From Euphorbia lathyris (taxonomy: Eukaryota > Streptophyta > Magnoliopsida > Malpighiales > Euphorbiaceae): a stretch of DNA of 64,000 bases. The first letter of the stretch is position 1, and each line of letters opens with the position of its first letter. Positions 32,313-43,193 of this stretch are shown piece after piece. Location: assembly GCF_963576675.1 (NCBI RefSeq), contig NC_088917.1, positions 77,610,610 to 77,674,609 on the forward strand. The letters are read 5' to 3'. The notes below the pieces were generated by a model that was not told where the DNA came from, searched no databases, and saw only the letters and a list, made by a program, of their open reading frames with translations. The position numbers were made by a program, and so were the translations under genes.

Positions 32313-34793
32313 ATGACTAACTTGTCTTTCAACGTCTCCGGTGCCGGCCACCAAAAGTCCAGCTCCGATGAACCTTCACGAAACCATTCTACACCAAGCA
32401 AGGGTAAAACTGGCCAAACTTCTGGCCAAGGGAAAGCTGTTAAGATCATGACCTACTCCAAGGTCTTCGACAATGTACGTGAATGGAAGGTAGAACCCTC
32501 CAGATGGGTTTCAGAGCACTTTGTACAGAACGAACAGCCATTTGCTGAGTGGATTTCCAAGAACGAATGGACTGGGCTGTTCTCGGTCAGGGATGAGACA
32601 TATCCTGACCTAGTGAGGGAATTTTACCACAACCTCAAGGTTGCCAGTGACTCCACCGACTATCTAAGCACTGAAGTAAAAGGGAAAACCATCTTCATCA
32701 ACCCTCTGTACATAGGAAATCTCCTCCAGCTCAAAACTGAGGGAGTAAGGCTGAGGAAGTCAGGAGATCAGGACAAAACCGACTACGTCCATACCTTCTG
32801 CAAACTTGAGGGTCACTCAGGAGAGATCTCAGCATCTTCAATGGGACAGCACCAGAAGATGGCTCACTATCTGCTGAGCTACTTTATTTACCCAAAGATC
32901 AACTGCACTACATCAGCAACCAACTTTGAACAGTGCTTCATATGGCACATGCTGACGTACACCCCCATCAACATGTCGGTTTTCTTAGTTGCTGGGTTTC
33001 TACGTAGCACGGGTACGATGAGACTTGGGTCACTCATAACTCGAATTCTTCTTGACCACAAGATTGACCTCGAAGGTGAAGAATCCTTCAAAGGAACTGA
33101 AATCACAGCTGCCTCTCTGAGGGCACTAAAGTTTGGGCAGCCTTTGAAGAAAGGAAAAGCTGCTGCTGCTGCCGCTGGCCAAGCTGATCAGACTGAGGAG
33201 GAAGAGGAAGACGATGAAACCAGCGGTCAGGATGACGCTGAGGAGTCTGAAGAGTATGACAGCGAAATCGAGGTTGAAAATGCCAACACTGGGTTAGCAG
33301 GTGGAGCTGTGCAGACTGACACTGAGTTGGCTGCGGGAGTTGAACAAGTTGAAGAGCAAGCTGACCAGACTCATACTGAGCAATAGGAAACCTCTCCTAC
33401 TCATTCAAAAGAAGAAGTTGCTCCTGCTTTCACTCCACCACGTAGAAGGCGAAAGTTGGTTAAAGCTAGTGAGAAGCTCGTCAGTGAACCTCCTGTGCAA
33501 CTACCGACTCTTCCTGACCTTGTTCTTTCAAAAACAACTAAGGACCCCTCTACTGTTCAACTAAAATTTTTCAAACGGCCATCAACTTCCTCTACTTCAG
33601 CGCCGTTGGAAAAACAAGCCTCTGTTTCTTCTCAACAGGAACATGCTGACCATAACACTTCAACAACTTCAACCAGTCAGGTTGAACCGTCCACTGTTCA
33701 TGCTGTCTCCTCAAGCATGGTGCTGACTCCCCATCCTTCCGCCGTCAGCACAGACAGTGTTCGGGTTATTACTTCCATAACAAACCTCTCTGCCGATCAA
33801 TCAACATTACCTCCGACTCAAGTGCAGATTGAGCAAACTCTTCCGGTCACTAACCAGGGTACTCCTTTTACTCCACTTTCTACTGGTCATACGGATGTCC
33901 ATCTGGCTGCCACTGAGTCCGGCAAAAAGCTCATTGACTCAGTGCAAGCACTTATCAAAGATCTTCAACATTCTGTTTCGCCTGCTGCTGAATCTTCAAT
34001 TCCTGAGGCAACTCCGCTCTCCCAGGTCACTCTGCTTCTTAACGAAGTCAAGGGACTGAAGGATCTGCTGAATGTAGTCTTGTCCTTCTAAGCTCAGCAA
34101 GCTAAGCAGGATTCACTTGCCAAGTTGGCAGAGATACAGCTGACAACAGTTCAACATCTGAACTCTCTCCATCAGCAAGTTTAGAAGTTGTCTGCTGTGA
34201 ACACTGACTACGCCACTTCCTCTGAACTCAAAATGCTCTTTGCTCAGCTTCATACTGAGCAACTTAAGACCAATGAGCAAATGGTGTCGTACAGTCAGTG
34301 CTCAGTAGAGCAAATCGGTGAGGCCATCAGGCTCCTTAACCTAAACAAGCAAGAGATGGATACTGATGTGTTAAAGCAAAATGAGTTGCTGTCTCTCGCA
34401 CAACAATCTTTCAACCACATCCGTCACAACAATATCTAGCGTCATCATTATGACTCAGCTCTCTTGAAGACATTCCACCAAATTTTTGCAGGCCTCTCTG
34501 AAGCCCTCCTCTGGCAAGCCAAAGCTCAAGCTTTCAGTGTAAATATGCTCAGTGCTGCTGATCTTCGAGTACCAGTCGAAGTATCAGCTGATGGAGTTGC
34601 CATTTTTGATGGCGTAAATGAGAGTGCTGACAAGCTAAAGGAGCTTTCACAAGAACTGACTCGCGTTGTCTTAACCGATGCGTTCAAGCTCCCTGAAGTT
34701 GACAAAACGGGGGAGAAAGCGCAAGCTGCCAGAGCTCAGCATGAGCAACGTCAGTACGAGCGAAGTCAGTCACAGGGCAAGAAAAAGAAATAG
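32313..34793 (+). pseudogene. E4 ORF3, single frame with four stop codons
   Basis: 827 codons in one frame from ATG 32313 (MTNLSFNVSGAG) to TAG at 34791-34793. Stops at 33384 (TAG), about 34089 (TAA), about 34182 (TAG) and 34437 (TAG); three fall where E2 or E3 have glutamine or where CAG gives TAG. The N-terminal domain is diverged but collinear: VEPSRWVSEHFV, AEWISKNEWTGLFS, YPDLVREFYHNL, FEQCFIWHMLTYTPINMSVF, MRLGSLITRIL. Then come an Ala run, a Glu/Asp run, a Ser/Thr-rich spacer and the conserved C-terminal blocks (LLNEVKGLKDLLNVV, YATSSEL, SYSQCSVEQIGEAI, KTGEKAQ and a lysine tail). Divergence with retained blocks suggests past constraint. No homologue of known function is recognised. 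Confidence 0.8.
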
Positions 34794-35328
34794 ATAGGCT
34801 AGGTCTTAACATTTGTAATCTATGTGCTATGATTATTTCTTTTGCTGTGTAACTGCTGACTTCTTTCAACTTATATATCATATTTAGTTTTCTTATTCAA
34901 ATACTGAGTTATGATATATGCTAATAAGTACCGAGTTATTATGTATCTTCATTTATATCAGCTTTGTTTAACACTTATAATATTCATTGACTAAATGATA
35001 TGCTGATAACATGTTTGACATGAACCTATACACTTATGAAATATTCTGATAAGAACTCATTGAACAACAAATTATTCAGCGCGCTCTATATGTCTAAAAA
35101 CTTCAGCCTAACACTGAGTAAATAGAATATGTGATATAGCTGACCTATATCTGAAAACTGACCTTAGACTTACTCATTTAAATCCTTAAAAAATGTCTTA
35201 AGTAAAACTAAGTCAGTAGCTCAACCCTTACGGGGGAGTTTGCTTAATTATACTAGGTCAACTATCATGGGGGAGCTCATACTGAGTTCCTTGCTGAATA
35301 GTTTTGCCAACATCAAAATGGGGGAGTT
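34794..35328 (+). other. E4 3' untranslated region with two purine tracts
   Basis: No gene. A cttacgggggagtt tract near 35226 and the terminal aaaatgggggagtt (35315-35328) against the LTR are candidate polypurine tracts; catgggggagct near 35268 is a third. Several ctgagt words are present. Confidence 0.65.
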
Positions 35329-36668
35329 TGTTGAAATACCTTTCCACACAATTTTGATTTGACAAAATTGTTTAAGTATAAATTAAAATACATATTCTAA
35401 ACATACTAAGTTTAAGTGCTTTGATTTATTCTACTAATGTGTTTGTTCAATGTTGAGTATAAATGTTATAAGTCATAAGGATTGGAAGGCCCAAACCCAA
35501 TACGGAAGCCAAGGCCCAAGTCAAACAACTCAGTACACTCGGCCCGCGTATGTCAAGACGTTGCCGTTTTGAACAAAAACGCAACTCAGCAAACGGAAGG
35601 ATCTAGAAGACCTTCAGGAACAACTTCATAATGAAGCTGCTGAGTAGTCTCGACAAAGCATACAAGACAGCAGCTGGCAAAGGAAAACTTCTAGACAAAG
35701 TGTTTCCTCTTTTGGCAAAGTTCAGACGACACAGTATGCTGTCCAGTTGACTTTACCATAAAAGGAGAGACCATCTGCTGAGCTGACCGAGGGCAGAAGA
35801 TACACGATTGTGATTGGCCGAGAGCTCTGTACAAGTCAGGATGACAACGACACATAGCCGTTTCCCTCCAACGGTTATTTCAAAATTCGAAATGACCGAT
35901 GACCCAGACGTCTCTATAAATAGTGCCATCACAAGCTTCACAACACACAGAACTTGATCAAGCCATTACGCTGACCAAATCTCTACAAGTTCTGCAAGCA
36001 AGAAGCAAAGCAAAATTCTTACACTACATTTCTCATATCTGTGTAAAAGTCTAGAGTGATTGTAAATCGTCTAAAGTGTCTTAGCACATCTTTGTGTTAG
36101 GACAAAACACTTATCATTTCTAGAGATAGAAAGGAGAGGCTGAGTACTCGGTTTTAAGTACTCAGCGGAGAGATTAGGATTGAGTAGAAGTATAAAGGAA
36201 GGTACTCTTGTCATACTCAATTGCTGATATTGTAAAAGGTTTGAGGCTCTACCTTTAAAGAGCTCAGTAGAGTATTTGAAATCTCGGAACGTGTTCCGGG
36301 GACAGGACGTAGGCTTAGAAGAAGCCGAACCTGGATAAATCTGCTGAGTGAAGTATTTCTTACCTTAACTCCTTATTTATATTGCTTGCTTTAAATAATC
36401 AAAACTGACCAAGTAAAGAGGTCAAGTTGAGTTGTGCGCGTTGAACGTCTGAGCTCAGGAATAGACTCTAAGTGCTATCTCCTGACTCAAGCTAAGAAAC
36501 TGACCTAGTCACCTGTTGACTAAGCCAGTACCTTACTGTTCACTCAGCGCCGCTGTTCAAACTTTCTTTAGAAAAATAAGTCTGCCTAAATTGGAGAAAA
36601 AAAAAGTTTAAATAGTTCCTAACCCCCCCCCCTTGGAACTATACTTGCAACTAAACAAGGGACCAACA
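35329..36668 (+). repeat. E4 second LTR, shared by both units
   Basis: 1340 bp, TGTTGAAATACC...GGGACCAACA. TATAAATA at 35915-35922. C-tract inverted repeat near 36611-36640. Polypurine tract on the left, primer site on the right. Confidence 0.93.
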
Positions 36669-36673
36669 AGTAG

Positions 36674-36686
36674 TGGTATCAGAGCG
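36674..36686 (+). other. E4 primer-binding site
   Basis: TGGTATCAGAGCG, five bases after the LTR end at 36668. In E1-E3 the gap is two bases. Confidence 0.88.
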
Positions 36687-36733
36687 TAAAAGCTCACTTT
36701 AAAAGGTCTAACAACCTTGAGCTGATCCCTACC

Positions 36734-38473
36734 ATGGGCGAAAACAGCACTCGGTTTCTCCCTGGAAACCAAACAACTCAAATACTGCCTGAGGGGCTGT
36801 CCATTACTAGGCCTCCCCTATTCTTCGGGTCAAACTATACCTTCTGGAAGAATAGGATGAAAAACTTCATTCAGGCTACAAACATGAGTGCCTGGCTATC
36901 CATAGTCCAAGGCCCGTTTGTACCTGTCGAGGTTGTGGCTGGCCAAACAGTTATAAAAGCTGAGGCCAAATGGACAGAGGATGATCTTAAGAAGCTTCAA
37001 AACCATACTTCGGCTATCAATATGCTTCACTGTGCGCTTGATGCTGCAGAATATAACAAAATCTCAGGTTGCGAGTCGGCACAAGAGATCTGGAAAAAGC
37101 TGGAAGTCACCTACGAGGGAACAAATAAAGTAAAAGAATCCAAAGTGAATCAGCAGATGAGACTGTACGAGCTGTTCGAGATGAAAAATGATGAGGGCAT
37201 TTCAGACATGAACGCAAGATTCACCAACATCATAAATGAGCTCAAGAGACTTGGGAAAATCTTCACTGAGGAAGAACAAGTCAAAAAGATACTCAGGAGT
37301 CTTCCGAAGGACTGGCAAGCAAAGAAGACAGCAGTTGAGGAAGCTCAGGATTTAACCACCTACAAATATGACGAACTCATCGGTTCATTGCTGACCCATG
37401 AGATATCCATGAAAAACTTTGAGGTGAAGGAAAAATCTAATGACAAGAAGCAGAAGTCACTTGTCATGAAAGCTGACTCCACTGACGGGAGTTCAACTGA
37501 TGATGAGGAGATGGCTATGTTCACAAGGAAGATGAAAAGGCTGTTCAGGAAGAACGACAAATATTCTAAAAAGCCTTACAAAAAGTTTGATAAGTATAAG
37601 GCTGACTCAAGCGACAGCAAATACAGAAAGGACAGCTCAAAGACCATTACATGCTTTGAATGCCATCAAACTGGCCATATTAAGTCAAACTGCCCCACGC
37701 TGAGGAAAGACAAGAAGAGTGGGAAGAAGGCAATGGTGGCTATTTGGAGTGACAGTGATGAATCTTCATCAACAGAAACTGAGGCCACCGAGTCAGTGAA
37801 GATATGCTTTATGGCTGACGAACTTGCTGAGCCATGTGTCTCTGAGCATGCTGATCCATCCATCGCATCAGATGATGAAGAGCAATCAAATGAGGTAATT
37901 TCTCTTCCCCAGCTCAGAAACGATATGGTTAATGCCCTGAGTGACCTCTATACACTTGTTAAGAAGTGTAATAAGAAGGTTAGAGCACTCAGCAGGCGCT
38001 GTGACGAAGTGGAAGAGGTCAAACTGAGTGACCTCAGATACCTTCTTCAGGACAATTCGACTCTGCATGATAACATGAAGATCATGCATGAGTATGTCTC
38101 TGAAGTCCAGTCAGTTTCAAAGAAACTGAGGAAGGACGTCACAACCATCCAGAACCAACTAAAGGTTCCTAAGAAAAATAACATTCCTCTGAGAACTCAG
38201 TACCGAGGTACTCGGCAGAGATGGAATCCCCAGCGAAAAGTCCAGTGTGACTTTTGTGGGAAGTTAGGACACACCACTAAGGTGTGCTGGCACGCTCAGC
38301 ACTGGGGTGCTGACAAGTCAGTAAAAAACCCTAAACAGAAGGTCAGTTGTGACTTCTGTGGAAAGAATGGCCATACTGTCCATGTATGCCGCCATAAAAT
38401 AAAGTATGATGCTATACCTGTTGCACCTAACAAGTCAGGACCCAAAAAGAATTGGGTACCTAAAAGTAACTAG
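36734..38473 (+). CDS. E4 gag polyprotein, intact frame
   Basis: The only uninterrupted gag in the window, 579 codons. It packages the retrotransposon RNA. MGENSTRFLPGN start, copia gag core (WKNRMKNFIQA, KISGCESAQEIWKKLE, ILRSLPKDWQAKK, KYDELIGSLLTHEISM), acidic patch, CFECHQTGHIKSNC knuckle, coiled coil (about residues 395-475), then two knuckles CDFCGKLGHTTKVC and CDFCGKNGHTVHVC; one of the four knuckles of E2 and E3 is absent. It ends WVPKSN then TAG at 38471-38473. Protease follows in the -1 frame here, because one base is lost just after the TAG relative to E1-E3. It is part of a dead element. Confidence 0.88.
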   Translation: MGENSTRFLPGNQTTQILPEGLSITRPPLFFGSNYTFWKNRMKNFIQATNMSAWLSIVQGPFVPVEVVAGQTVIKAEAKWTEDDLKKLQNHTSAINMLHCALDAAEYNKISGCESAQEIWKKLEVTYEGTNKVKESKVNQQMRLYELFEMKNDEGISDMNARFTNIINELKRLGKIFTEEEQVKKILRSLPKDWQAKKTAVEEAQDLTTYKYDELIGSLLTHEISMKNFEVKEKSNDKKQKSLVMKADSTDGSSTDDEEMAMFTRKMKRLFRKNDKYSKKPYKKFDKYKADSSDSKYRKDSSKTITCFECHQTGHIKSNCPTLRKDKKSGKKAMVAIWSDSDESSSTETEATESVKICFMADELAEPCVSEHADPSIASDDEEQSNEVISLPQLRNDMVNALSDLYTLVKKCNKKVRALSRRCDEVEEVKLSDLRYLLQDNSTLHDNMKIMHEYVSEVQSVSKKLRKDVTTIQNQLKVPKKNNIPLRTQYRGTRQRWNPQRKVQCDFCGKLGHTTKVCWHAQHWGADKSVKNPKQKVSCDFCGKNGHTVHVCRHKIKYDAIPVAPNKSGPKKNWVPKSN

Positions 38474-38478
38474 TTACA

Positions 38479-39959
38479 ATGCAGGTAAGCCTGAGATGTG
38501 CCGAGAAGTCAAAGATGTGGTATATTGACAGCGCATGCTCAAGGCATATGACGGGTGATGAAACTCAGTTCATCACGTTTGAACGTAAACAAGGAGGGAG
38601 CGTAAGTTTTGGAGACAATAAGAAGGGTAAGATAGTAGGCTCAGGAACCATCGGAGGTAATCCTACTATTGAATCTGTCTCCCTAGTCAGCGGACTCAAA
38701 TATAACTTACTCAGCGTAGCTCAGCTATGTGACAATGGGAGAAAAGTTATATTTGATGCTACTGGATGTAAAATATACGAGGGTAAAACAAATGAGTTAA
38801 TTCTAACTGCCCCTCGGATAGATAATGTCTTTATGCTAGACTTAGAGAAAAAGTTTTCAAAAAATGTGTGCTTAGTAACAAAGGAAGAAAATTCCTGGCT
38901 ATGGCACAAGAGACTTGGTCATATAAGCATGGACCTCCTGGCCAAACTAGCAAGAAAGCAATTGGTTGAGGGACTGCCCGAACTTAAATTTTAAAAAGGT
39001 CAATTATGCCACGCTTGCCAAGCTGGAAAACAAACCAAACAATCTTTTCACAGTAAAAACATTGTCTTAACTAAACGTCCGTTAGAGTTGCTACACTTGG
39101 ATCTCTTTGGTCCAGTCCAGCCGTTGAGTCTGGGTGGAAGAAGATTTTCCTTGGTCATTGTAGATGACTTCTCTCGGTATACGTGGGTCATCTTGCTGAC
39201 CAGCAAGGATGAGACTTTTGAGACATTTTCAAATTTGGTTAGAAAAATTGAAAATGAAAAAGACCTAAAATTAGCTCATATCCGTAGTGATAACGGTGGA
39301 GAGTTCAAAAACCAAAAGTTTGTTGAATTCTGTGAAGCCAGCGGCATTGACCACAATTTTTCTGCTCCTAGAACACCTCAGCAAAATGGGGTTGTAGAAA
39401 GGAAGAACAGAACTCTGGTTGAAATAGCCAGGACAATGCTGGATGAGCATAGGCTTCCAAAGTATTTTTGGGGAGAGGCTGTTAACACAGCATGCTACAT
39501 TCTTAATAGGGCTATAGTTAGACCTATACTCAAGAAAACCCCCTATGAACTTTGGAAAGGACGAAAGCCCAATATTGGATACTTTCGTGCCTTTGGCTGT
39601 AGATGTTTTATTTTAAATACCAAAGATAGCTTAGCAAAGTTTGATTCAAAAGCTGATGAGGCTATCTTTTTGGGCTACTCAACAAACAGCAAAGCATACA
39701 GAGTTTTTAATAAGCGGACTCAAGTTTTAGAAGAGTCAATACATGTAGAGTTCGATGAAACTGACCCTGCAGGTAGATACTAGCCGCTGACCGAAGATGA
39801 TCCAAACTCAGTAACCATCGCTGACCCAGAACCAGCTACTGAGTCATTCACGAAAAGGCTGACCAAGAGTAAGAGTGAACCTAAGATTACTTTTACTGAC
39901 CCATCTACTTCTGCAGAGATTGTTGAAACAGGAACATCACAAGACATAAATCTACCCAA
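38479..39959 (+). pseudogene. E4 pol: protease and integrase
   Basis: Protease (WYIDSACSRHMTGD, FGDNKKGKIVGSG), zinc region (WLWHKRLGHISMDLL; CHACQAGKQ), integrase core with its three acidic residues in LHLDLFGP, IRSDNGGEF and QQNGVVERKNRT, then [24 protein letters not shown] at 38992-38994 replaces a glutamate codon between LKF and KGQLC, and a TAG follows AGRY at 39781-39783. The frame is otherwise continuous up to the joint with the E3 LTR (cccaaagaactc). Confidence 0.87.
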
Positions 39960-40654
39960 AGAACTCTCATTGTCCTTTTATAGATGAATTTCTGAAGATT
40001 GGATCATTTTGAATTGGTTTAGCCGTTGTGTCCAAAATGGCTCTTTTAGGAGACAGCTTCTGGTCAGCTTCAGACTGTTCCGCCATTCCCTTCTTCTGTT
40101 TTCTTCAGGCGTCAGTCTTCTTGCATCAGACTTGTCTTTTTGTGCCAGTTGTCTTTTACCAATAATCCACAAACTCATGATTCTTGGAATTAGTCTTCTG
40201 TGTGCTTTCGAGGCTTCAATTATTGGTGCAGAAGATTGGCAGACTTTGTCCTTTAGTGAACGGATCTTTCATGCTGTCCTGACTGTTACTCAACTTCATC
40301 CGTTATCTTCGAATGTTCAACTTCTATGCTGAGTTCCTTCTTAGTCAGCTCCGTTCTTGTTTATTCAATTCTGAAGGAGTCTTCTAATTTAGTTAGCTTC
40401 GTTCTGGCAACTTCGAAAGAAGCTTCTGATGCTGAGGTCTACTTTACTCAGCTTCTATCCTTTCATGCTGAGTTCCGTTCCACTCAGCTTTTAGCTTATG
40501 CTGACTTCTGACCTGTCTTACTTTATATATATTTTTTTGCACTCAATATTGAACAAACACATTAGTACAATTAAATCAAAGCATTTAAATTTAATTGCCT
40601 CTTAATCATGGATGATTTTGTCAAATCAAAATCTTGTGGAAAGGTGTTTCAACA
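39959..40654 (-). repeat. E3 5' LTR, right fragment
   Basis: Matches 13811-14510 closely and ends ggtgtttcaaca at 40654. Immediately beyond lies E2 integrase coding sequence, not a polypurine tract, so this is the outer edge of E3. Confidence 0.9.
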
Positions 40655-41352
40655 AAATCGTCTACAATGACTAAGGAAAATTTCTTACCTCCCAAGCTGA
40701 GTGGTTGGACAGGTCCGAAAAGATCCAAGTGTAGTAATTCCAATGGTCTCTTGGTTGAGACAATATTTTTACTTTGAAATGACTTTTTAGTTTGTTTGCC
40801 TTACTAACAAGCATTACACAATTGATCTTTTTCAAATTTAAGTTTGGGCAATCCCTCAACTAGTTGCTTTCTAGCTAATTTGGCAAGAAGGTCCATGCTT
40901 ACATGACCAAGTCTTCTATGCCATAGCCAGGAGTTATCCTCTTTAGACGCTAAGCATATATTTTTAGAAAACTGTTTTTCCAAACTCAGCATGTATATAT
41001 TATCTACACGAGGGGCAGTTAAAATCAATTCGTTAGTTTTTCCCTCGAGTATTTGACACTTAGTATCATCAAATACAACCTTTCTGTCGCTCTTGCAAAG
41101 CTGAGCTACACTCAGCAGATTATATTTGAGACCTTTAACTAAGGAGACCGACTCAATAGTTGGGTTACCTCCGATAGTACCTGAGCCGACTATCTTACCC
41201 TTCTTATTGTCTCCAAAGCTTACACTTCCACCTCGTTTAAGCTCTAATGTGATGAACCGAGTTTCATCACCAGTCATGTGCCTCGAGCATGAGCTGTCTA
41301 CATACCATAATTTTGATTTCTCCACGCATCTCAGGCTCACCTGCATTTTAGA
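40655..41352 (-). pseudogene. E2 pol, N-terminal part: protease to early integrase
   Basis: It follows TAG 41353-41355 in the gag frame: MQVSLRCVEKSKLW, active site YVDSSCSRHMTGD, FGDNKKGKIVGSG, WLWHRRLGHVSMDLLAKLARKQ, LCNAC. It then has two consecutive stops (TAG TAA) near 40800 where E3 reads CAG CAA: both C-to-T. It is cut at the integrase VDDF motif by E3. The continuation is at 12494. Confidence 0.85.
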
Positions 41353-43131
41353 CTATTCATCTTTAGGTACCCAATTCTTTTTGGGTCCTCGTTTGTTAGC
41401 ATAAACAGGTGCAAAGTCGTATTTTAATTTGTGACGGGATACTTTGATAATGTGGCCACTTTTGCCACAGAAGTCACAATGAATTACCCTTTGAGGGTGG
41501 TCAGCATTATTGTGCTGAGCATGCCAACATACCTTTGTGGTATGTCCTTCCTTTCCGCAGAAGTCACATTGGAAAGTCCGCTTATTGTACCAACACACTT
41601 CTCTTGTGTGTCCTTTTTTCCCGCAACAGTCACACTGTATGAACTGTTTATGCTGACTAGTACTTGAGTACTCAGCATGGGGTTTATTTTTATTTGAGCC
41701 TCTTATTTGGTTTTGTAAGGTAGTGACATCCTTTTTCAGTTTCTTTGAATCTGATTGGACCTCTGAGACAAACTTTTGCATAATTTCCATGTTGCTATGC
41801 AAAGTTGAGTTGTCTTGGAGAAGATATCGGAGGTCACTCAGCTTGACCTCTTCAATCTCATCACATCGCCTGCTGAGTGCCTTTACTTTCTTATTGCACT
41901 TTTTAGTTAGTGCATATAAATCACTCAGGGTGTTTACCATCTCATTTTTAAGCAAAAGTAAGGATGTTACTTCATTGTTGTGTACCTCCTGGTCAGTTTC
42001 ATCAGAGAGGTCAGCTTGCTCAGATTGAGAGTGGTCAGCATCATCGACCATGAAGCATATGTTTGCCGTTTCATTTGCATCAGCTTCGGATGATGTTGAC
42101 TCATCACTGTCACTCCATGTTGCTACCATCGCTTTCTTGTTTCCCTTCTTGTCTCTCTTGAGGTTTGGACAGCTTGACTTGATGTGCCCAGTTTGGTGGC
42201 ACTCAAAACATGTGACAGACTTGGAGCTATCCTTCTTGTATTTGTCACTGGACTCAGCTTTGTATCTGTCATTTTTTCTGAATGGCCTTCTGCTGTTCTT
42301 TTCATTCTTCCTAAATAGCTTCTTCATTTTTCATGTAAACATGGTCATCTCCTCATCGTCTGACGAGTCAGCTTCGGTCGAGTCAGCTTTCATGACAAGT
42401 GATTTTTGTTTCTTGTCTTCTGACTTTTCTTTCTCTTTAGCTTCAAAGTTTTGCATTGAGATCTCATGAGTCAGCAGAGATCCAATTAGCTCGTCATACT
42501 TGTATGTAGTCAGGTCATGAGCTTCTTCTACTGCAGTTTTCTTAGCTTGCCAGCTCTTGGGTAAGCTTCTCAAGATTTTCTTCACTTGCTCTTCTTCAGT
42601 GAAGTTCTTGCCGAGTCTTTTTAGCTCATTTATAATATTAGTGAATCTAGCATTCATTTCGGAGATTTCCTCGTTGTCGTTCATTTCGAACAGCTCATAC
42701 AATCTCATGTGTTGGTTCACCTTTGACTCTTTGACTTTGCTTTTGCCTTCATAGGTCACCTCAAGCTTTTTCCATATCTCATATGCTGACTCACAACCTG
42801 ATATTTTATTGTATTCTGCAGCATCTAAAGCACAGTGAAGCATATTGATAGCCGAAGCATTATTTTGAAGTTTTCTAAGGTCATCTTCTGACCACTCAGT
42901 TTCACTCTTAACAACTTTCTCATTGTTAACAGTTTTATATGGCACGTATGGGCCTTGAACTATTGCAAGTCATGCACTCATGTTTGTGGCTTGGATAAAG
43001 TTCTTCATCTTATTCTTCCAGAATGTATAGTTAGATCCAAAGAATAGGGGAGGCCGACTAATAGATAATCCCTCAGGGAGTATCTGTGTTGTTTGGTTCC
43101 CGGGAAGGAAACGAGTGCTGTTCTCAGCCAT
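41353..43131 (-). pseudogene. E2 gag with four zinc knuckles, two nonsense codons
   Basis: One frame of 593 codons from ATG 43131 (MAENSTRFLPGN; second residue Ala rather than Gly) to TAG 41353. TGA near 42970 at the same tryptophan codon as in E3 (NMSA-stop-LAIVQ), and TGA at 42328-42330 (MFT-stop-KMKK, arginine elsewhere). Knuckles CFECHQTGHIKSSC, CDCCGKKGHTREVC, CDFCGKEGHTTKVC, CDFCGKSGHIIKVS (last cysteine lost). Confidence 0.9.
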
Positions 43132-43178
43132 TTATTAGGATCCGCTCAAGATAGTTATATCTTTGAGTAGTGAGCTTA

Positions 43179-43191
43179 GGCTCTGATACCA
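43179..43191 (-). other. E2 primer-binding site
   Basis: TGGTATCAGAGCC on the minus strand, two bases from the LTR start at 43194. Confidence 0.9.
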
Positions 43192-43193
43192 CT

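Larger units (their letters stand above)
29449..39962 (+). mobile_element. E4: plus-strand copia element inside the E3 5' LTR
   Basis: Order on the plus strand: LTR (29449-30789), second half of RT plus RNase H (30790-31829), ORF3 (32313-34793), polypurine tract, LTR (35329-36668), primer site, gag (36734-38473), protease and integrase (38479-39959), then E3 LTR. The second LTR therefore has a polypurine tract on one side and a primer site on the other: two incomplete units sharing it. The left unit lacks primer site through mid-RT; the right unit lacks everything after integrase. Both deletion joints show microhomology (gacca near 30786; aagaa at 39959-39963). Confidence 0.85.
12487..40654 (-). 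mobile_element. E3: copia element nested in E2 integrase, with a partial second unit
   Basis: On the minus strand: 5' LTR (39959-40654 plus 28975-29448, split by E4), primer site, gag (27122-28912), pol (23988-27121), ORF3 (20504-23443), 3' region interrupted by a LINE, polypurine tract at 14511, 3' LTR (13015-14510). That LTR is followed by another primer site and the first 150 codons of gag (12494-12952) before E2 resumes. So E3 is one complete unit plus the start of a second that shares the LTR. The outer edge at 40654 abuts E2 integrase (aaatcgtctac). The left target duplication is lost. Confidence 0.82.

Noticed and set aside
32313..34793. ORF3 as an envelope gene
   Set aside because: Its position suits an env-like gene, but I see no signal peptide, fusion peptide or membrane anchor.
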